NCBI GenBank assembly: GCA_951230915.1
Contig: OX579638.1
Span: 2,498,696 to 2,562,695 of the forward strand
Length of the DNA stretch: 64,000 nucleotides
Reading direction: 5' to 3'
From: Antitrichia curtipendula
Taxonomy: Eukaryota > Streptophyta > Bryopsida > Hypnales > Leucodontaceae
Each line of letters starts with the position of its first letter. Position 1 is the stretch's first letter. Both the position numbers and the translations under genes were made by a program. The notes beneath the pieces were generated by a model. It saw only the letters and a program-made list of their open reading frames with translations. It ran no database searches and was not told the origin of the DNA. Positions 13,689 through 27,005 of this stretch are shown here, in pieces.

Positions 13689-16110
13689 TGGAATTTGTCC
13701 CTCATTATGCGTTCAAAAGACAAGTCTTAAACAAATTAGAAGAGAAATAATTGATGGATTTGAGTTTACTTGGAAGCTAAAAGGCGGTACTAAGGTAACA
13801 CTACCTAAAATTGACCAAGTAAGCAATTGAGCATGGTTCCTAGTAATAGAACATTTTACGTCTTGTTAGACGATAAAAGGATATTTAAAATAAAATTAGC
13901 ATGCATTTTTGGGGATATAATATGGATTTAAAAAGTGTTAATAATAGATGTATCTAAAATCGATCCTAATCTCTCATGAATAGAGTATGTGGTCATTTGA
14001 AAAATTGCAAATGGGCTCTGTATATATCAATGCATAAATCATCTCCAACCATGAGTTTGTCATTGGAATAATAAAAGAGTGCAACAACGGTGGAATGAGT
14101 TTTAGGCCACCTACAACAATTGTTACTTTAAAGTCATTTACATGTAACACTATATTGTCACAATGTTATGAAACTCCATGTAATTATTTCCGTTTTAAAT
14201 GCCTATGTTATAAAATTACAAAGGTCCATGAAGTTCAAAACATATTCAATGAATGACTTTGAGCTTTCTTGTTGAATAAAAAAATGCACATTTTTGTCCA
14301 ATTATAGAATAAGTATATGTCTGATGACCATGACTTGATATTGGTTTGTCCTTTTAGGATTAACCTTTATAATTTATTGTGTCAAAAATTGGCAAATACT
14401 CCTAAAACCGCCAAAAAATAAACACTCAAAAAACCCAATCTACTTCTATATCTATGTATATCAATTTTTGTTTGTTTTTAAAATTTTATATCCATACAAT
14501 CTTATTGTTGATATAATATTAGTATCACAAGTAAATAGATGGAATCTCAAGCCAAATAAAAGTGAAAGTAGAGCATACAATGTAGAACAAAATGTGTTTT
14601 CTTAAGACTACTTGGGCTTTTGACAATGTGACTGAGTGCTATACTTTTGAGCCCCATAATTCAAATTTCTTTTGCCAAAAAAATCTAAAGACTTCAAATG
14701 TGGATAGAATCTTAAGTTAGAAAGAACTACAAAAAATTTCAAAAGAAAAGTCAAAGTATTCTACGCAAAGAATTAAAGTCCATTCCTTCGACAATTAGTC
14801 CCTATATTTATTTTTGTCTCCAACCAAACTATTATCAATGTGAGTCACAACCACAAACATTTGTATTTCGTATTTATACAAAGAAATTCTTTGTTGTTCT
14901 AAAGCTTTTTTCAAGAAGCTAAACAGAGATTTGGCAGTATTGAGTGATTTAAAAGATTTTTTTTCTAGGGGGAGTATCAAAGCAGGTATCAACGGGGTTC
15001 CAAGCAGGTTTTAGGGGTAGGGATTTGCCGACGTGGCAATAGTTGGGAAGCTCCATTGAGGCCTTCTGTGCACTGGAATCTCCGCCACCTTGTATTAAAC
15101 CTTTTTTCAAGTCTATCTCAAATATCTAACCCTTGCAAATGAGCATTTTGAAAATTAAAAAAATTAAATGAGCCAGTTCAAATAGTTGGTCACAATAATA
15201 AATGTGTAGAAGTAGAATATTGTTTTGGAGTTTTCAAAACTCTTTGCTTAACCCTCCGTCATATAGACTACTTTATATTTTAATTTTTTAAACATTTAGA
15301 TTCAAAGGTCTATATTTTTTCAAATCATTCAGTTTCATTTTTATTTTAACTTGGATAGGTGATAATCTATCATTCTTTCATCCCTAATATTTTCCTATTT
15401 TCTTTCCAATTTAGTTTTTACTTTCAAAGCATGAAAGAGGAGCAAGGTTGGATATGCAAAGAAAATAGTTCTTTTTCATTGAAGCTCTTTAAGTTGAAAA
15501 CATAATATTCTTAACCATCCTAAACCATTCTCCCTTGGAGATTGGGATAATTATTCCCTTCATGGTCTTCTAGGGAATGAATAGTTAGTTTAATATGCAA
15601 ATAGTCATTAGATGGTTGGGAAGTTTGCAACTCTAGTGTCATCAAAATTGGGAAGTTGCAATGCTGAGGACTTCTGCTTTCTAAGGGAGCGAAAGGAACC
15701 CCCACATTGGTTAATAATACTATAAATGGCAATTCTAGAGTGCTTTGAGGTAAAACATATTCTTCAACTTTTAAAGATTAATCTATTCATTGAAGAAGCT
15801 TCAAGAAAATACACGATTACATTAAATCAAGTGAATATTCTACAAAGAAGAGGAAAGAATGTTCTACATGGAGGACTAAGTTTAAAAATAATAATTAAAT
15901 AAAATTTTGAATTTGATTTTACTATATTAAGTTCAAGCACCTGTGAGAGGTGAAATTGTTTGTCTGGTGCACACCTGCATTTGTCCGCCATAAGCATCCA
16001 CACGCCTGATGAGTGTTTGCGGATCCACACACCCCTGAGCTGTTGACAGAGCAGCACACACACTAATATTCTGGTCTCACTATTTTGGGGTGGAGTATCC
16101 CCACTTTTCA
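13689..16110. other. AT-rich gene-free region
   Basis: Frames at 14795-14992, 15520-15732 and 15827-16111 (minus) are short and lack any recognisable domain. No repeat structure was noticed. Confidence 0.5.
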
Positions 16111-17140
16111 TGCTATTATTTGCGACCTCAAGATAAATCTAACTAAATTTGGTTCGTATTTTTCTGACACCAAGGCATTATTCTATAAATCGTATTAACT
16201 TACCTAGACTTTCTTTCACAAATATAAATTTACATCCTACATTCAAGTATGAAATGTTGCAACTTTCATTGATTTAAGGTTCCACATTTTATGAGATTGT
16301 TAGCAACTTCTAAAAGAAAATCCTATCCAAGTTGATTTATATTTTTCTCACGTCAAGGACAATATTCTATAAATTATATGAACTTACCTAGACTTCCTTC
16401 TATAGACAAAAACATTTATCTTGGTTCAAGTATGACATTCTATAACTTTCACGAATGTCTTGGTTTTATTTTTTTCAAATTTAATTAATTATTCAATGAG
16501 GAATGTTCCCCTTGACCATTGGAGACAATACATGCTTGTCAATTTCACCATCTAGTTGTCAAGATGATTAATTCTTTTGACCTAGGGACTTTTGGCACCT
16601 AATGTAGATCCAAGAGATTTCAGTCATTTTCTTTTCTTTTGAGATCCTTTGAGATCTAAAAGCTGTTAGTTTTCAAGATCACTTTCTCACTATCCTGTAC
16701 AAATCTTGATGTAAGGTATTTAATAAGCATTCTTTGTGTTGGATCCAAAAAAGAATCAAAGTTATTTTTGTGACCCTAAAGTGATGAACAATTGCAACCT
16801 TTGATGTTCTTAAAGAGCCAATTTGTAGCGTACTAATGCTTGTATCAAATGATATTATTTGACTAGTGATTTAATGAGAATTTCACCCCAAGTTGTTTTA
16901 TATTTTAGTGACCTAGGCCAATATTCTAAAAACTAGATTAGCTCACCTAGATTTCCTTGCATTCTACTTCAAGTATAAAGTTATGCAATTTTCTTTATTT
17001 TTAAATTCCACTCAAGTCATTTCTTGTTTTCCTAATGTTTAGGCAATATTTTATAAATAGAAACTTACTTAAAATCTCGTGACATACGTCATATTTGAAG
17101 TATAAAATGTTGCAACTTCCATCATATGGTTATTCCAAAG
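16111..17140. repeat. Four diverged copies of a roughly 160-bp repeat
   Basis: Text of the form 'caatattctataaat ... acttacctagactttc ... ttcaagtatgaaatgttgcaactttc' recurs starting near 16150, 16330, 16880 and 17040. The copies have drifted, and an unrelated stretch (about 16480-16860) separates the second from the third. This looks like an old repeat array or a family of clustered insertions, not coding sequence. Confidence 0.55.
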
Positions 17141-19329
17141 AACACTTCAAGTTGCTATTGCACTTACAATAGTAGAAAAGGAGCTTTTTGGCATCAACCT
17201 ACTACATGACAACTTGGTTCCACACAATCGTATAGGCATCAAGTTAGTAACCAAATGGAACTAAGTCCATGGAATCAAGCCCATGGAACCAAGCTCTCCT
17301 ACTGCAACTTGGTGCCCCTCCAAGACTTACCTTTCTATCAGTGTTCTTCTTTTGGATATTCTTCTAGTTTTTCTTGTTATCATAGCTAAAGTAGGAAGTG
17401 TATGAAGCAACCACAAAAGAGCTTATTTCAAATTTTGAGGATGCCAAAGATCCCTGCAAATGTTTTTCAATAAACTTTTTTAAAAAGAAGGATGGGAGCT
17501 GCATCTACAACAAGTTGTTTCATATATATACGTATTTTGTATGTATATACAAAAAAGTCATGAAATGCCACCAAATTCATGATATTGTTTCCAATTGCCC
17601 GCTCGTGCTCAGATTTCCAGACTTCTTTTACCGCCTTGTAGGGCCTCCCATTTGTTCCAATAAATTTAAAACAAACAAACAAAAACAAACAAACCTGGAA
17701 TTTTTTTAAAAATTTAAAAAATATATATACAGATAAATACCGTGGTGGCAGAGTGTGAAAACCTGTTCTCATGGATGAGTTCAGCATCCCCAGCATATGC
17801 TGATTCTCCAGCCAGCAGCAGCAGCAGCCCCACGGGAATCGTGTCGAAGCTCGTGTGGACCCTTGGATTAGTTCAGGAGTCTTTTTCACGTGAAAATTGA
17901 TCCAAAGAAAAACCAATAAAAAAAAAACAACAACGAAGTGAAGGCGGTTGCTTCGTCGGTTTCTTTTTCGTTTCTGTTTCTGTTGCAAAAGAATCCAGAC
18001 TCCAGCATAGACTTCCTGTAGTCTACCGATCACAAACCATGCGTCAATAAATAAAATAAAATAAAAAAGATAATGTTTTTGTTGAGATTCTTAGAATTTT
18101 CTTTTAAGAAAAAAAAAAAAGGCCTTTGCAAGATCGATGTCTTCCCACCTCGAGCTGCAACAGTCAAAGAGCGTGCTTGTCTGCAAATACACTACAGTAT
18201 TCCTATTCCTCACCATTTAATGCAAACATAGCCCCTCTTCAATTCCTTCTCTCTCTAGCTTTGAAGGTTTTTGATTCGGCTCTCCAGTTTCTAGTTATTG
18301 CATGCATGGATGCCATCCAACAATTGTGGACTGAATTGGCTCGTCGTCTTCTTCTCAGAGGATGAGTTTTGATTCTCTGCATATTTCCAGTACTAATTGG
18401 GGTTTGGAGAGGGTGAATATTCGGTCTACGCCTGACAAATTTTCGAGAAAGTTTGTAGTTCCGTCGTAGCTTAGCTTCAATTCAAGGGTTGGGTTCGTTA
18501 TCGTTGTCCGTGTTTCATTTCTGCACAGAAGGTTTTTTGGTTTGAGAGTTTGTACAGTACTAGTCACAGGCCGTGTGTATTTTTGAAGGTAATCGTAGAA
18601 CGCCGCCTTTAATTTGCAGTTATCGCAGGAGCACTTCGTGTAACCTTGCTGCTCGAAAGGTTCGTGGCTTGCTCGAATAATTTGTATCAGCAGCAAGAAA
18701 ATTAATGGCTTGAAGGGATTGTTTAAAGGATTTGCTGCCAAAAATTGGAAGAGATGAATTGATGAAACTTGTTTCGAGAGTAGTGATGGATCTTCTTGCA
18801 GTTGTAGTATTCTTAATTTGTGAGAGGGTTCGGTGATTGGAGTTTTTGAGAATTCGTTCCACGGTGCATGGGGAAGAAGGGTGGTAGTGTAGAAAACGAG
18901 GTTCAAAAGCGGCACCTCGGGGTAGACAAATGCAGCAAGGTGCGAAACCAATGGTCGATTCCGTCTCATTTGTTCCGCCCGCGCCTTGCTCGTCCATAAA
19001 AGAGTTCTTCTTTTACTCAACCAACCAAGCGTGGCGTTGCCAAGACCACCCAATCTAGCTCTGCAAATCCTGCAAAGTGTCTTTTGTTTTCCGGGTGTCT
19101 GTCTGAATTTAGCGGTGCCCACAGAATAATAAGTGATAGGCTTCTGCCTGGTCATACCCTCAAGCAGGGACTTCGAACACAACTTGTGTATTTTGCTGTT
19201 CATTACAGAAGCCCAAAACTTAGAGAATTTTTTTAGATTTTTTTATTGTCAGTGGTGGTATTATTTAGTTCTTGGACGTTCTTGACTGTACGAAATTGAA
19301 AGGGTTTTAAAATAAAAGAGAGAGAGATC
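17141..19329. other. Upstream region of the NAC gene
   Basis: From about 18100 the sequence becomes less AT-rich and probably includes the promoter and a long 5' leader of the NAC gene starting at 19330. A minus-strand frame of 282 codons (18355-19203) and one of 188 codons (17467-18033) are open, but neither has a recognisable domain. A purine run, AGAGAGAGA, lies just before the start codon. I cannot place the transcription start or a TATA box with confidence. Confidence 0.4.
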
Positions 19330-22300
19330 ATGGTGGTAATGACCTCCTCTGGAGGCTTGGCCTCCCAACTTCAACTGCCACCAGGCTTTCGGTTTCATCC
19401 CACTGACGAAGAGCTGGTGCTTCATTACTTGTGTCGGAAGGCGGAGTCTCAGGTGTTTGCAATTCCCGTGATTGCCGAAATAGACTTGTACAAGTTTGAC
19501 CCTTGGGAGCTTCCTGGTACGCCATTTCCTTCTTCTTATTGCTACGTATTAAATTACTTCTTTTGTGTGTGAGTTTATTCTCATTTGCAGCTTCGGTTGT
19601 TGAGTCAGTCCATTGGAAGTGAATTGGGGTTCATTTATGGGTCATCCTCTCATGTATTATTATAAATAAATAAAAATAGAACTTGAATGATTATGTAATT
19701 ATGCAGTTTCGAATGAACCAGCACTTGAACCAAGTTATGCAGTTTGCAGTCAAGCTTCAAGGTCAAGAGACTGCAAACTGCATAACTTGGAGCTTGAGCA
19801 TTCTTAGTATCATGGGTTTCCAATTTGTGAAAATGACGTGTTACAGAATGCCAGAGTTTAACATTCAATCTCAGGCTGTAGTTGAGGTCAAGTTTTTTGA
19901 GCGGCTCCGCGCACTTTAACCAAAGTACCATTTTCTTGAAACTTTACGATTGCAACAATATGGTGAACAATTCATGAATCGTAATATACCGTATACTCAA
20001 CTAATAGTTTCTATGTCAATACGAGTCTACTTCTTAAAGGAGACACCACGTTGAACACTTGCTGTGTGCATTCATGTGATTAGTTCGTCGAGCTACCCAA
20101 CAGACTCTTCGTTCATGCTAGTCTAAGGATTAGAGTTTTCTTTTCTTTCTTTCTTTTTCCTCTTTTCTTTCATGGTTTGGTTTCTGTAATGAAATAGTTT
20201 TCAAAATGGTCCTCCTTTGTGAATAGTGGAATAGTTCTCATTGAAGAGTGAAGAAGGTCATGTTTTGTTCCATCCAAAGAGTCTTCCCACCTTGGCTGGG
20301 TATATATAACCGATCCCATCAGTGGAACCATAATCTGGATAGACTACAAAAGGATGTGCTGCTGTCTGTCACTACATGATACTATTTTTTGAACATAGAT
20401 TCTTCTAAGAAATGGCCGGCTTCGAACTTTGGGTGCCCACAAAAAATTAATGGATCCGTGGGTTGATGGAATTGGGTGCAGGGAAAGCCATATTTGGGGA
20501 GCGGGAGTGGTATTTCTTCAGTCCCAGAGACCGGAAATACCCCAACGGAGCCCGGCCCAACCGAGCGGCGGCCTCCGGGTACTGGAAAGCCACGGGGACC
20601 GACAAACCCATTCACACCGCGGTGGGGGGAGTGCGCAAGATTGGAGTGAAGAAGGCATTGGTGTTCTACAAAGGCCGGGCTCCCAAAGGCGTGAAGACCA
20701 ACTGGATTATGCACGAGTATCGCTTGGCCGACGGCGTTTGTGCTTCCGTCCACGCTCACAGAAAAGGCTCGCTGCGTGTATGTTACCAATCTCGTTGCTT
20801 CATTCACCAATTCCAATTTAGGATTGCTCCTAACTAAAAACACTGCATTTTACAATGAAATCACTATGGAGGAACACGAAATCAATGAATGCAGCAGTAG
20901 AAACACGAAATGTGGATAAACCAGAGAAAAACGACTCACAAGAAGTCCCACATGGCAACTTCGAACAGTTGTGCCCTCATGAATGACAAAGTCAAATCTG
21001 AATCATGGTCACTATGGCTCTGATAAATGGGCAAATTCCATGCTGATTGATGTTTGTCATTGGTGATGCAGCTCGACGACTGGGTGCTGTGCCGGATTTA
21101 CAAGAAAAGTACCAGTGCACAGCGGTCAGGCAAGGAACGTGACAATTCTTCGTGCGTGGAAGAGGTGATGTCTCTATCTTCGTCACATTTTTGTTTCATG
21201 GAACAACATGTCAGCTTGAAGTCTGTTGTTACAAAATCCAAACTGAACGCCGGTTGCTTTTATCCTTTTCCTTCTGAAGTTTTCTGAGAATTGAAAGAAT
21301 GTTGTTGTCGAAATGAAAGAAGAACCCTTGCATAACATCATATATGGTTAGTAGGTGCCTGTTTCTCTGATGATCGAATTTTAGGTACACGAGACGTAGA
21401 AGCGCATTGTAATGTGACCCTTTACCTCGGTATTTGCTTTCACGTCACACTTTATCAATGGATGTCTTGATCCTTACATAATTACCTCCAGAATTGCATG
21501 CGCCAGAGCATGTATTTTGAGTGTCAGTTACCATAAATTACTTCAATCACAAACAGTGACACAGAAAATATGCTGGAGTGTAAGTCAATACATGAAATTG
21601 AAGGTAGTATAACCAAGGCTTGTATGCTAAGTAGTACACTTTCCTCAGTTCTCTATGTAAGATATGCCACTCCATCTAGTGTCCCTGCGTACATAATTAT
21701 GGACTTACGACGTAGCGCACACTTGTCTTTCATTGATGGCATGCTTCCTTGCTTCGTTCTGGATTGAAGCAAACACTTTTTTTTTTCCAAAGCCGCTTTA
21801 TGTTGCACATCTTGCATATATACCCTCTAGAATGTTGAAACATATAGCAGTTTGACATGAATGAATTCCCAAACACACAAATTAGCTAAGACTGACACGA
21901 AGTGATCTCAATAATGTTTTGTTGAGGGATATATGGTGGCAAATCCATATGTTTTGCAAGTTTCTCATGATAGCAGTCTTACTAGGAATAGCAACTACTG
22001 TTTACAGTCTTCGGTTCCGCACGACTTTAGAAAACCAATATTTCTATGGATTCGTAGCACATACACGAGTATTCTGACTTCATGAAATAGAACTAGATTG
22101 CCAAATTCTAGTCTGGAGATTGGTACTGATACAGTATGAGAGCAAGTTTTCATTGATTGAAAGGGAGACGATTTCAATCCATTACAGTTTGTTCAATTGT
22201 GAGGCTTTTGATTGAACTTGGTTGTGAGGCTCTCTTGAACTTCGCATACTGTTGAGATTAGCGGCGGCTCATTGAAGGTTAAATTATTAATCCTATTAAA

Positions 22301-23036
22301 CCCAGTTTTTGAAGCATTAGTGAACAGAACTACCCGCTTTAGTAATTGTTCACTTTCTCCACACCGTACACATGTTTTTTTTTCTCTCTAGTGGTCCCCT
22401 TCTTTCTTCCTTTCTTTCTTCCTTTCTTTCTGCACTGTGTTATGATGTTCTGCCTGGCACCTTTTGAAAATGTCGGTCCTTCGTACTTTTATTTTGTGGT
22501 CCCAAAAGGGTGCAATGAAGAGCCTGTTAGAAAGGCACAGCTATGCTCGTTGGAAATTCGTCGCCAGTGGTCAAGAATTTAAGAATTCATTTTTGCCGTT
22601 GGGGGTCAAACTCATTCAAGGTGTGTGTTTTTTAGGTGCATGGCCGTACATCAGCCGTACGGACTATATTTTCTGTTTGTTCTATTTTGCTGACGTCTTT
22701 GGTCACCGAGTCTACCCAGGTCTTCGTTGCAAACTTCACACCATCTGGCAATCCATTTCCATTGAAAAGACTAACATAGTAAAAGCCAGATTTGTATTGG
22801 GTTTCAGACTACTAGTAAATTAATTATGAATTTTTTTGAAGTTGGAAAAGGACTGAGGCAAGCGGTGCTCTATTAAAACCTCCCCTCTCTTGAAATGTTC
22901 ACTCACAGTACATTTAGAGCTGTAAGATGTACCCCTGTGGTAGAGGACTCTTTCAGATCGATCAGGGTTCGTTTTAGGCCTGTCTGTATTTTAGGGTTTA
23001 GTTTTAGGGTTCATTTTAAGGTTTCCTGTGCCTTTT

Positions 23037-23068
<32 letters not shown>

Positions 23069-23923
23069 TTCTTTCTCTTTGGGTCTGGTTTCTTTTGGGT
23101 TTTTTTGTTTTGTTTCAAGTGCTGACCGGTGTTGCTTGTGGATGGGATCCAGGTGCTTGCCTCCTTGCCTGAGATTGACGATCCCAAGCTTGTGCTGCCC
23201 CGCCTGGGCTCCTTCCCGGGCTTCCCCGAACCCGAGCAGCAATTCCTGGACAGTTTACTGACCGTTGAAAGAAACTCCGAGCGGGGCAGCCGGTTGGCCG
23301 TGGACCTCGAATCCTCTCCCGATTTCAAACGAAGCATTCTCCACAGCAGCAGCTCCAAAATCACCGACCTGGGTCTGCTGCATCAGAGAGGAGGACTCGG
23401 CGGGCAGCAGCAGCAGCACCCAGAGACCAGCAGCAGCCACAATTTTGGCAAGCTGCCCGCAAACTGGAGACTGGGGGGGCAGCAGCATCCTTTCGACGGG
23501 CAGGGGCAGCAGCAGCAGCAGCAGTTCGACAAATTCCATCGACAAATGCTGGACCTCGGCACTTCTTCTTCTTCCCCAAGACCAACTGCGCTCACCCTGC
23601 GACCTGCTTCGGACCTCACCCCATCACCACGCCACGTGGAGGATCTGCTCCTGCCAACTCGACACACCAAGGGGGGTGCCCATTTTGCTGAGCTGGCCAA
23701 GTCCGATGAAGAGGTCCAAAGCTCCTTGCGATCCTCCTCCCCCATGGGTGGACAATTCTCGGCTTCGGGGGGCAGCCACAGCAACAATGAAGGCCTGGAG
23801 TCCATCTTTGCCTTCAACTATGATCAGCCGCGGTCCACCATCAACGCATTGCTGCCGGTGTCCTCGTCAGCTGGAAGCCCTAATACGGACTTGGGATTTT
23901 CAGGGGTATTGAGAGGGACTTGA
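19330..23923 (+). CDS. NAC-domain transcription factor, four exons, 448 aa
   Basis: NAC proteins are plant-specific nuclear transcription factors that bind DNA as dimers. Exons, from in-phase GT-AG junctions, are 19330-19516, 20482-20777, 21072-21164 and 23153-23923. The N-terminal NAC domain is complete, with the subdomains in order: [19 protein letters not shown] (from residue 16), [15 protein letters not shown], then [49 protein letters not shown] and [12 protein letters not shown]. The first intron lies after WELP, the usual NAC position. The C-terminal half, beginning [11 protein letters not shown], is rich in Gln, Ser and Pro with two CAG-coded glutamine runs near 23410 and 23507, as expected for an activation domain. 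The start chosen is the first ATG; a second at codon 4 is possible. The subdomain wording resembles the ATAF/NAP group, but I do not assign an orthologue. Intron 3 is long (about 2 kb). Confidence 0.93.
19730..19790. repeat. Perfect 22-bp stem, 17-nt loop hairpin in NAC intron 1
   Basis: Bases 19730-19751 (CCAAGTTATGCAGTTTGCAG plus TC) are the exact reverse complement of 19769-19790. The 17-base loop is 19752-19768. The hairpin is intronic and in the transcribed region, so it would form in the pre-mRNA. It is too short to match a typical plant microRNA precursor convincingly, and flanking pairing is weak. It could be a foldback remnant. Confidence 0.85.
22945..23010 (+). promoter_or_regulatory. 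Telobox-like motifs (TTTTAGGGTT) in NAC intron 3
   Basis: Two TTTTAGGGTT repeats and one degenerate copy sit close to the start of exon 4. Teloboxes (AAACCCTA) are known plant promoter and Polycomb-recruiting elements. Their role here, inside an intron, is only a possibility. Confidence 0.45.
23036..23070 (+). repeat. (CTTT)n microsatellite in NAC intron 3
   Basis: About eight CTTT units form a pyrimidine tract ahead of the exon 4 acceptor. A related CTTT/CCTTT run lies at about 22395-22432 in the same intron. Confidence 0.9.
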
Positions 23924-23931
23924 AACCTCGC

Positions 23932-23992
23932 ACTAAAACCCTAAGCCCTTGCAAACCCTGAAACCCTAAATCCTAAAACCCTGTAATCCTGT
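23932..23992 (+). promoter_or_regulatory. AAACCCTAA telobox cluster just after the NAC stop codon
   Basis: Immediately past the stop codon, five or six degenerate AAACCCT(A/G)A units occur (ACTAAAACCCTAAGCCC, GAAACCCTAAATCC and similar). They are in the 3' UTR on the reading above. They may be telobox-like regulatory DNA or a short interstitial telomere-like tract. Confidence 0.5.
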
Positions 23993-26900
23993 CACCTTGT
24001 CTTTCATCTGTCAATAGGCTGCCAAATGCTCCATTCTCACCCAGTTCAGTGTTTTGGCAGCACGCGTCAAATTTGCATTTTTCGGATGCAGCCCATTTGT
24101 TGTTTACTGTGTTGGAAGCTTCTGAAAGCTATAATCTAGGCAGATAGTAGATTTGACTGGTCCTCCGGCTGCCGTGACGTGCACACTGGACTCCTTGGGT
24201 TGTTGCAGGTGCATAGAGCAGCCCGCTGTGTAGTTAAATTAGTGGATGAAAAAAGTTGCAATTAGCGTCGTGATTATCATCATGGCTAGAAATGAAATGA
24301 AGTATAGTGTAGCATCCTATGTACTGACCCTTGTGAGGGTTTTATTTTGGTTCAAGGGACACACAGTTATAATACTGGACCTATGCTAATTCTGTAGTGA
24401 CTTCGTACAGGAGATGTCTGGGTGAAGAGAACCGAATAGTGAGCAGCAACAGATGTCAGTCAGTTGCTGATTTGTGAGTTTGTAAAATCCTCACTGTATA
24501 TACAGAAGTCATTGAACAGTGAAAAGTTTGTGTAGAAATTTTTAGGGCTATTAATAAGAGTTCAGATTTGCAAAAATAGTGATTGATCATGCTTTACATA
24601 GCGGTAATTTCTATGCAGGCAAGTTTCATGTCATGGCTGTGGCAATTTGTATTGGCAAAGATGGAGCAAGGTGAGATTGTTAGTGCCAGAGTTCCGAGAG
24701 TTGAAAATTTGAAGTGCCATTCTTGTCTTTCTTGAGCATGCTTTTGTGTGACACATAAACTTTTTTTGTCTTTGTTTTTGGCTCTAATTTTGGTTGTCCA
24801 ATTTCAAATCCAATTTTTATTGTCTATTGAAAGAGGTTTTTGATGTTCTTCCAAATGATAGTAATCACAAGTTCTAATTTTACACCAAGCAAAAAGATAG
24901 TAAAATAATTTAGTGAGTCATTTAGAGAGTTGGATTGATGATGATCTGAGAACAGCTCTACACAATGTGCACACAAAGTATTAGGTATGCACAAAAGTAG
25001 GAAGTTGTAGCATTTGAGTTACAGCTTTGTTGTTTCTTTGTGTGTCTTCAGTATTTTTGAGACCTGAAGGCAATCAGAAGACTCAAACTTACAATGGAAT
25101 TATGTCAGGTCATGGCAAAGTAGGCCAAGCCATGAAGAGCAGTCACTGGTCTACTCCACAAGTCTGTGTCTGCGTATATTCTTCATAACTTGGCCTGCTT
25201 TGCCATCACCCATCGTATTTGTACTCCAGAATTTGGATTGTGAATTTGGATTGTGAATGCCACATTTACCGAGTGTCTAAAAATGTCCAGATCTACTATT
25301 TCTAAGGTGACTAACACCAAATTACATCACCTATCCAAATATGTAAGACACCCTAAAATCTTGCACAAATGAGTGCATATTGATTCTGAGAACGAATGGC
25401 ATCAGAACCCACCATTTTGGTTTCGGATTCTCGACAAAGAGTTCGAACTCTTCTAACTTTTGCATATCGTATCCATTAACGTAAATCTTTACTGCATTGC
25501 AATCCTTCTTATTCGCCTCACAATATGATGTGGTTACCTTAAAACGGCAGTAAGAGATTACAAGCATGAGAGTGCAATTCGAAAATGTTTCCATGCTGGA
25601 TCCCAAAGTGAAACCTGCACTTGCAAACCGAAGGTTAAGGTGAGCTCATGGAGATACAGAGACTGAGCCAGAGCTTCTCTGATACTTTGGAAGTGTGTGT
25701 CTGTGTTTGAAGCGAAGTACATAGTATTTCCTGAGCATAAACGGCATTATTTTGTAGAATTTCCTTACTCTTGTTAGTCCAAATTAATCTGGAAAGAGAA
25801 GAGTTTTTGCATGGAAGAATTCAAGGTTATGGCATGGCTTAACTTCTGTCAGGAAAGAGGAATCTATTTATCATTGGATATGAAAGTGACTGTCCTGTGC
25901 TTTACTCATAATGCTTAGTTTGGTGTTCACCGCAGCACTGCAGCACTGCTCACTGCTCACTGGCTTGGATTGTAGTTCAAAACCTCGATCGGAATTTCAT
26001 GAAATTGGAGCAATTCTGGCGTCAAAAATTGTGACATATATCTTCACAAAGGTCTAATTTCAGGCCACAAACTAGGGCAAGTAAGGGTTTATTGTTTTAG
26101 GCTGCCCATCTGGAAAGTATTGGAATTCTGCCAATTTAACGAAATTGAAGTTACACCTTCATAACATTGTCCAGCTAGAGGTGTCTTTGGATGTGATTAA
26201 GGATTATCAGTAGTAAACTTTGTTGATAAGATGTACTAAATCGTCGTGCAACCAATTGCTTGTTTTCTGTTTTCCTTCGAAGTTTGTCATCACTCCAGAA
26301 CGTGGAAGTGTGAGTTTCTCCGTTAGTGGCAGACAATTCAACAAACAATCTGTCTGGGTGAGGAGAGACATCATATTCTGCTCCTTCCCTGTTTTCATGG
26401 AAACAATCGTCCCCCACTGAATAATGTCCTGTTAGATCAACTAAAACGTACATACATTTACATTTTTTTATTCCAGTTATACATTATTATACATTTGGGA
26501 GATTATGTCTAATAATGCCATTCAGTGTTGCTTTTTTATGCATGATTTTTTTGCTAGTTGATTACAACCAAAAGATGGTGGCCATTTTTTGTGAATAAAT
26601 TTTCCATTTTGGGGGGTCAAAATAGCCAAATTACTGCTGTTTTTTTAAGACCAATAGCGAAACTTTAACTAGGTATCATCTACTTTTGATATAGATATCA
26701 CCAAGAATCACCCAAGTATCGTAGACATGCCACTTGCAGTGCACATTTGGGTTTCAAATGTTTGGGTATCATTTTTTCACTATTTTTTTTTTACATTATC
26801 ATTAGTAAATGAGATGAGAGTATTTTGGAAAAATGAAATGACTATTGTATTGGAAAAGTTGTGACCTTTCTAAAATTAAGTTCACATGAACATGCACTAA

Positions 26901-26999
26901 TGTGTGCTCAATGTACTATTCACTAACCGTGCACATTAAATTTCACTACGGGAGGTACAAATGTTACCCTCTTCTTTTTAGGCATAGGAAGTTCATGAA
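23993..26999. other. 3' flank of the NAC gene, no further gene seen
   Basis: The first few hundred bases are probably NAC 3' UTR. The rest contains only frames below 95 codons on either strand, mostly overlapping each other (25331-25606 minus; 26175-26453 minus). No repeats with clear ends were noticed. Confidence 0.5.
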
Positions 27000-27005
27000 G
27001 TTTAG

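Noticed and set aside
17467..18033. 188-codon minus-strand open frame
   Set aside because: Built partly from simple sequence (TTTGTTTG runs, CAG repeats giving Cys runs) with no domain; overlaps an unrelated plus-strand frame.
18355..19203. 282-codon minus-strand open frame upstream of the NAC gene
   Set aside because: No recognisable domain. It lies antisense to the probable promoter and leader of the NAC gene, and composition alone can keep it open.
20382..20843. Long minus- and plus-strand frames overlapping NAC exon 2
   Set aside because: They are other-frame shadows of the NAC domain, whose own frame carries all subdomains.
23255..23912. Several open frames of 74-215 codons across NAC exon 4
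   Set aside because: G+C-rich, CAG-repeat-containing coding DNA keeps alternative frames open; only the frame joining to [12 protein letters not shown] in phase is supported.
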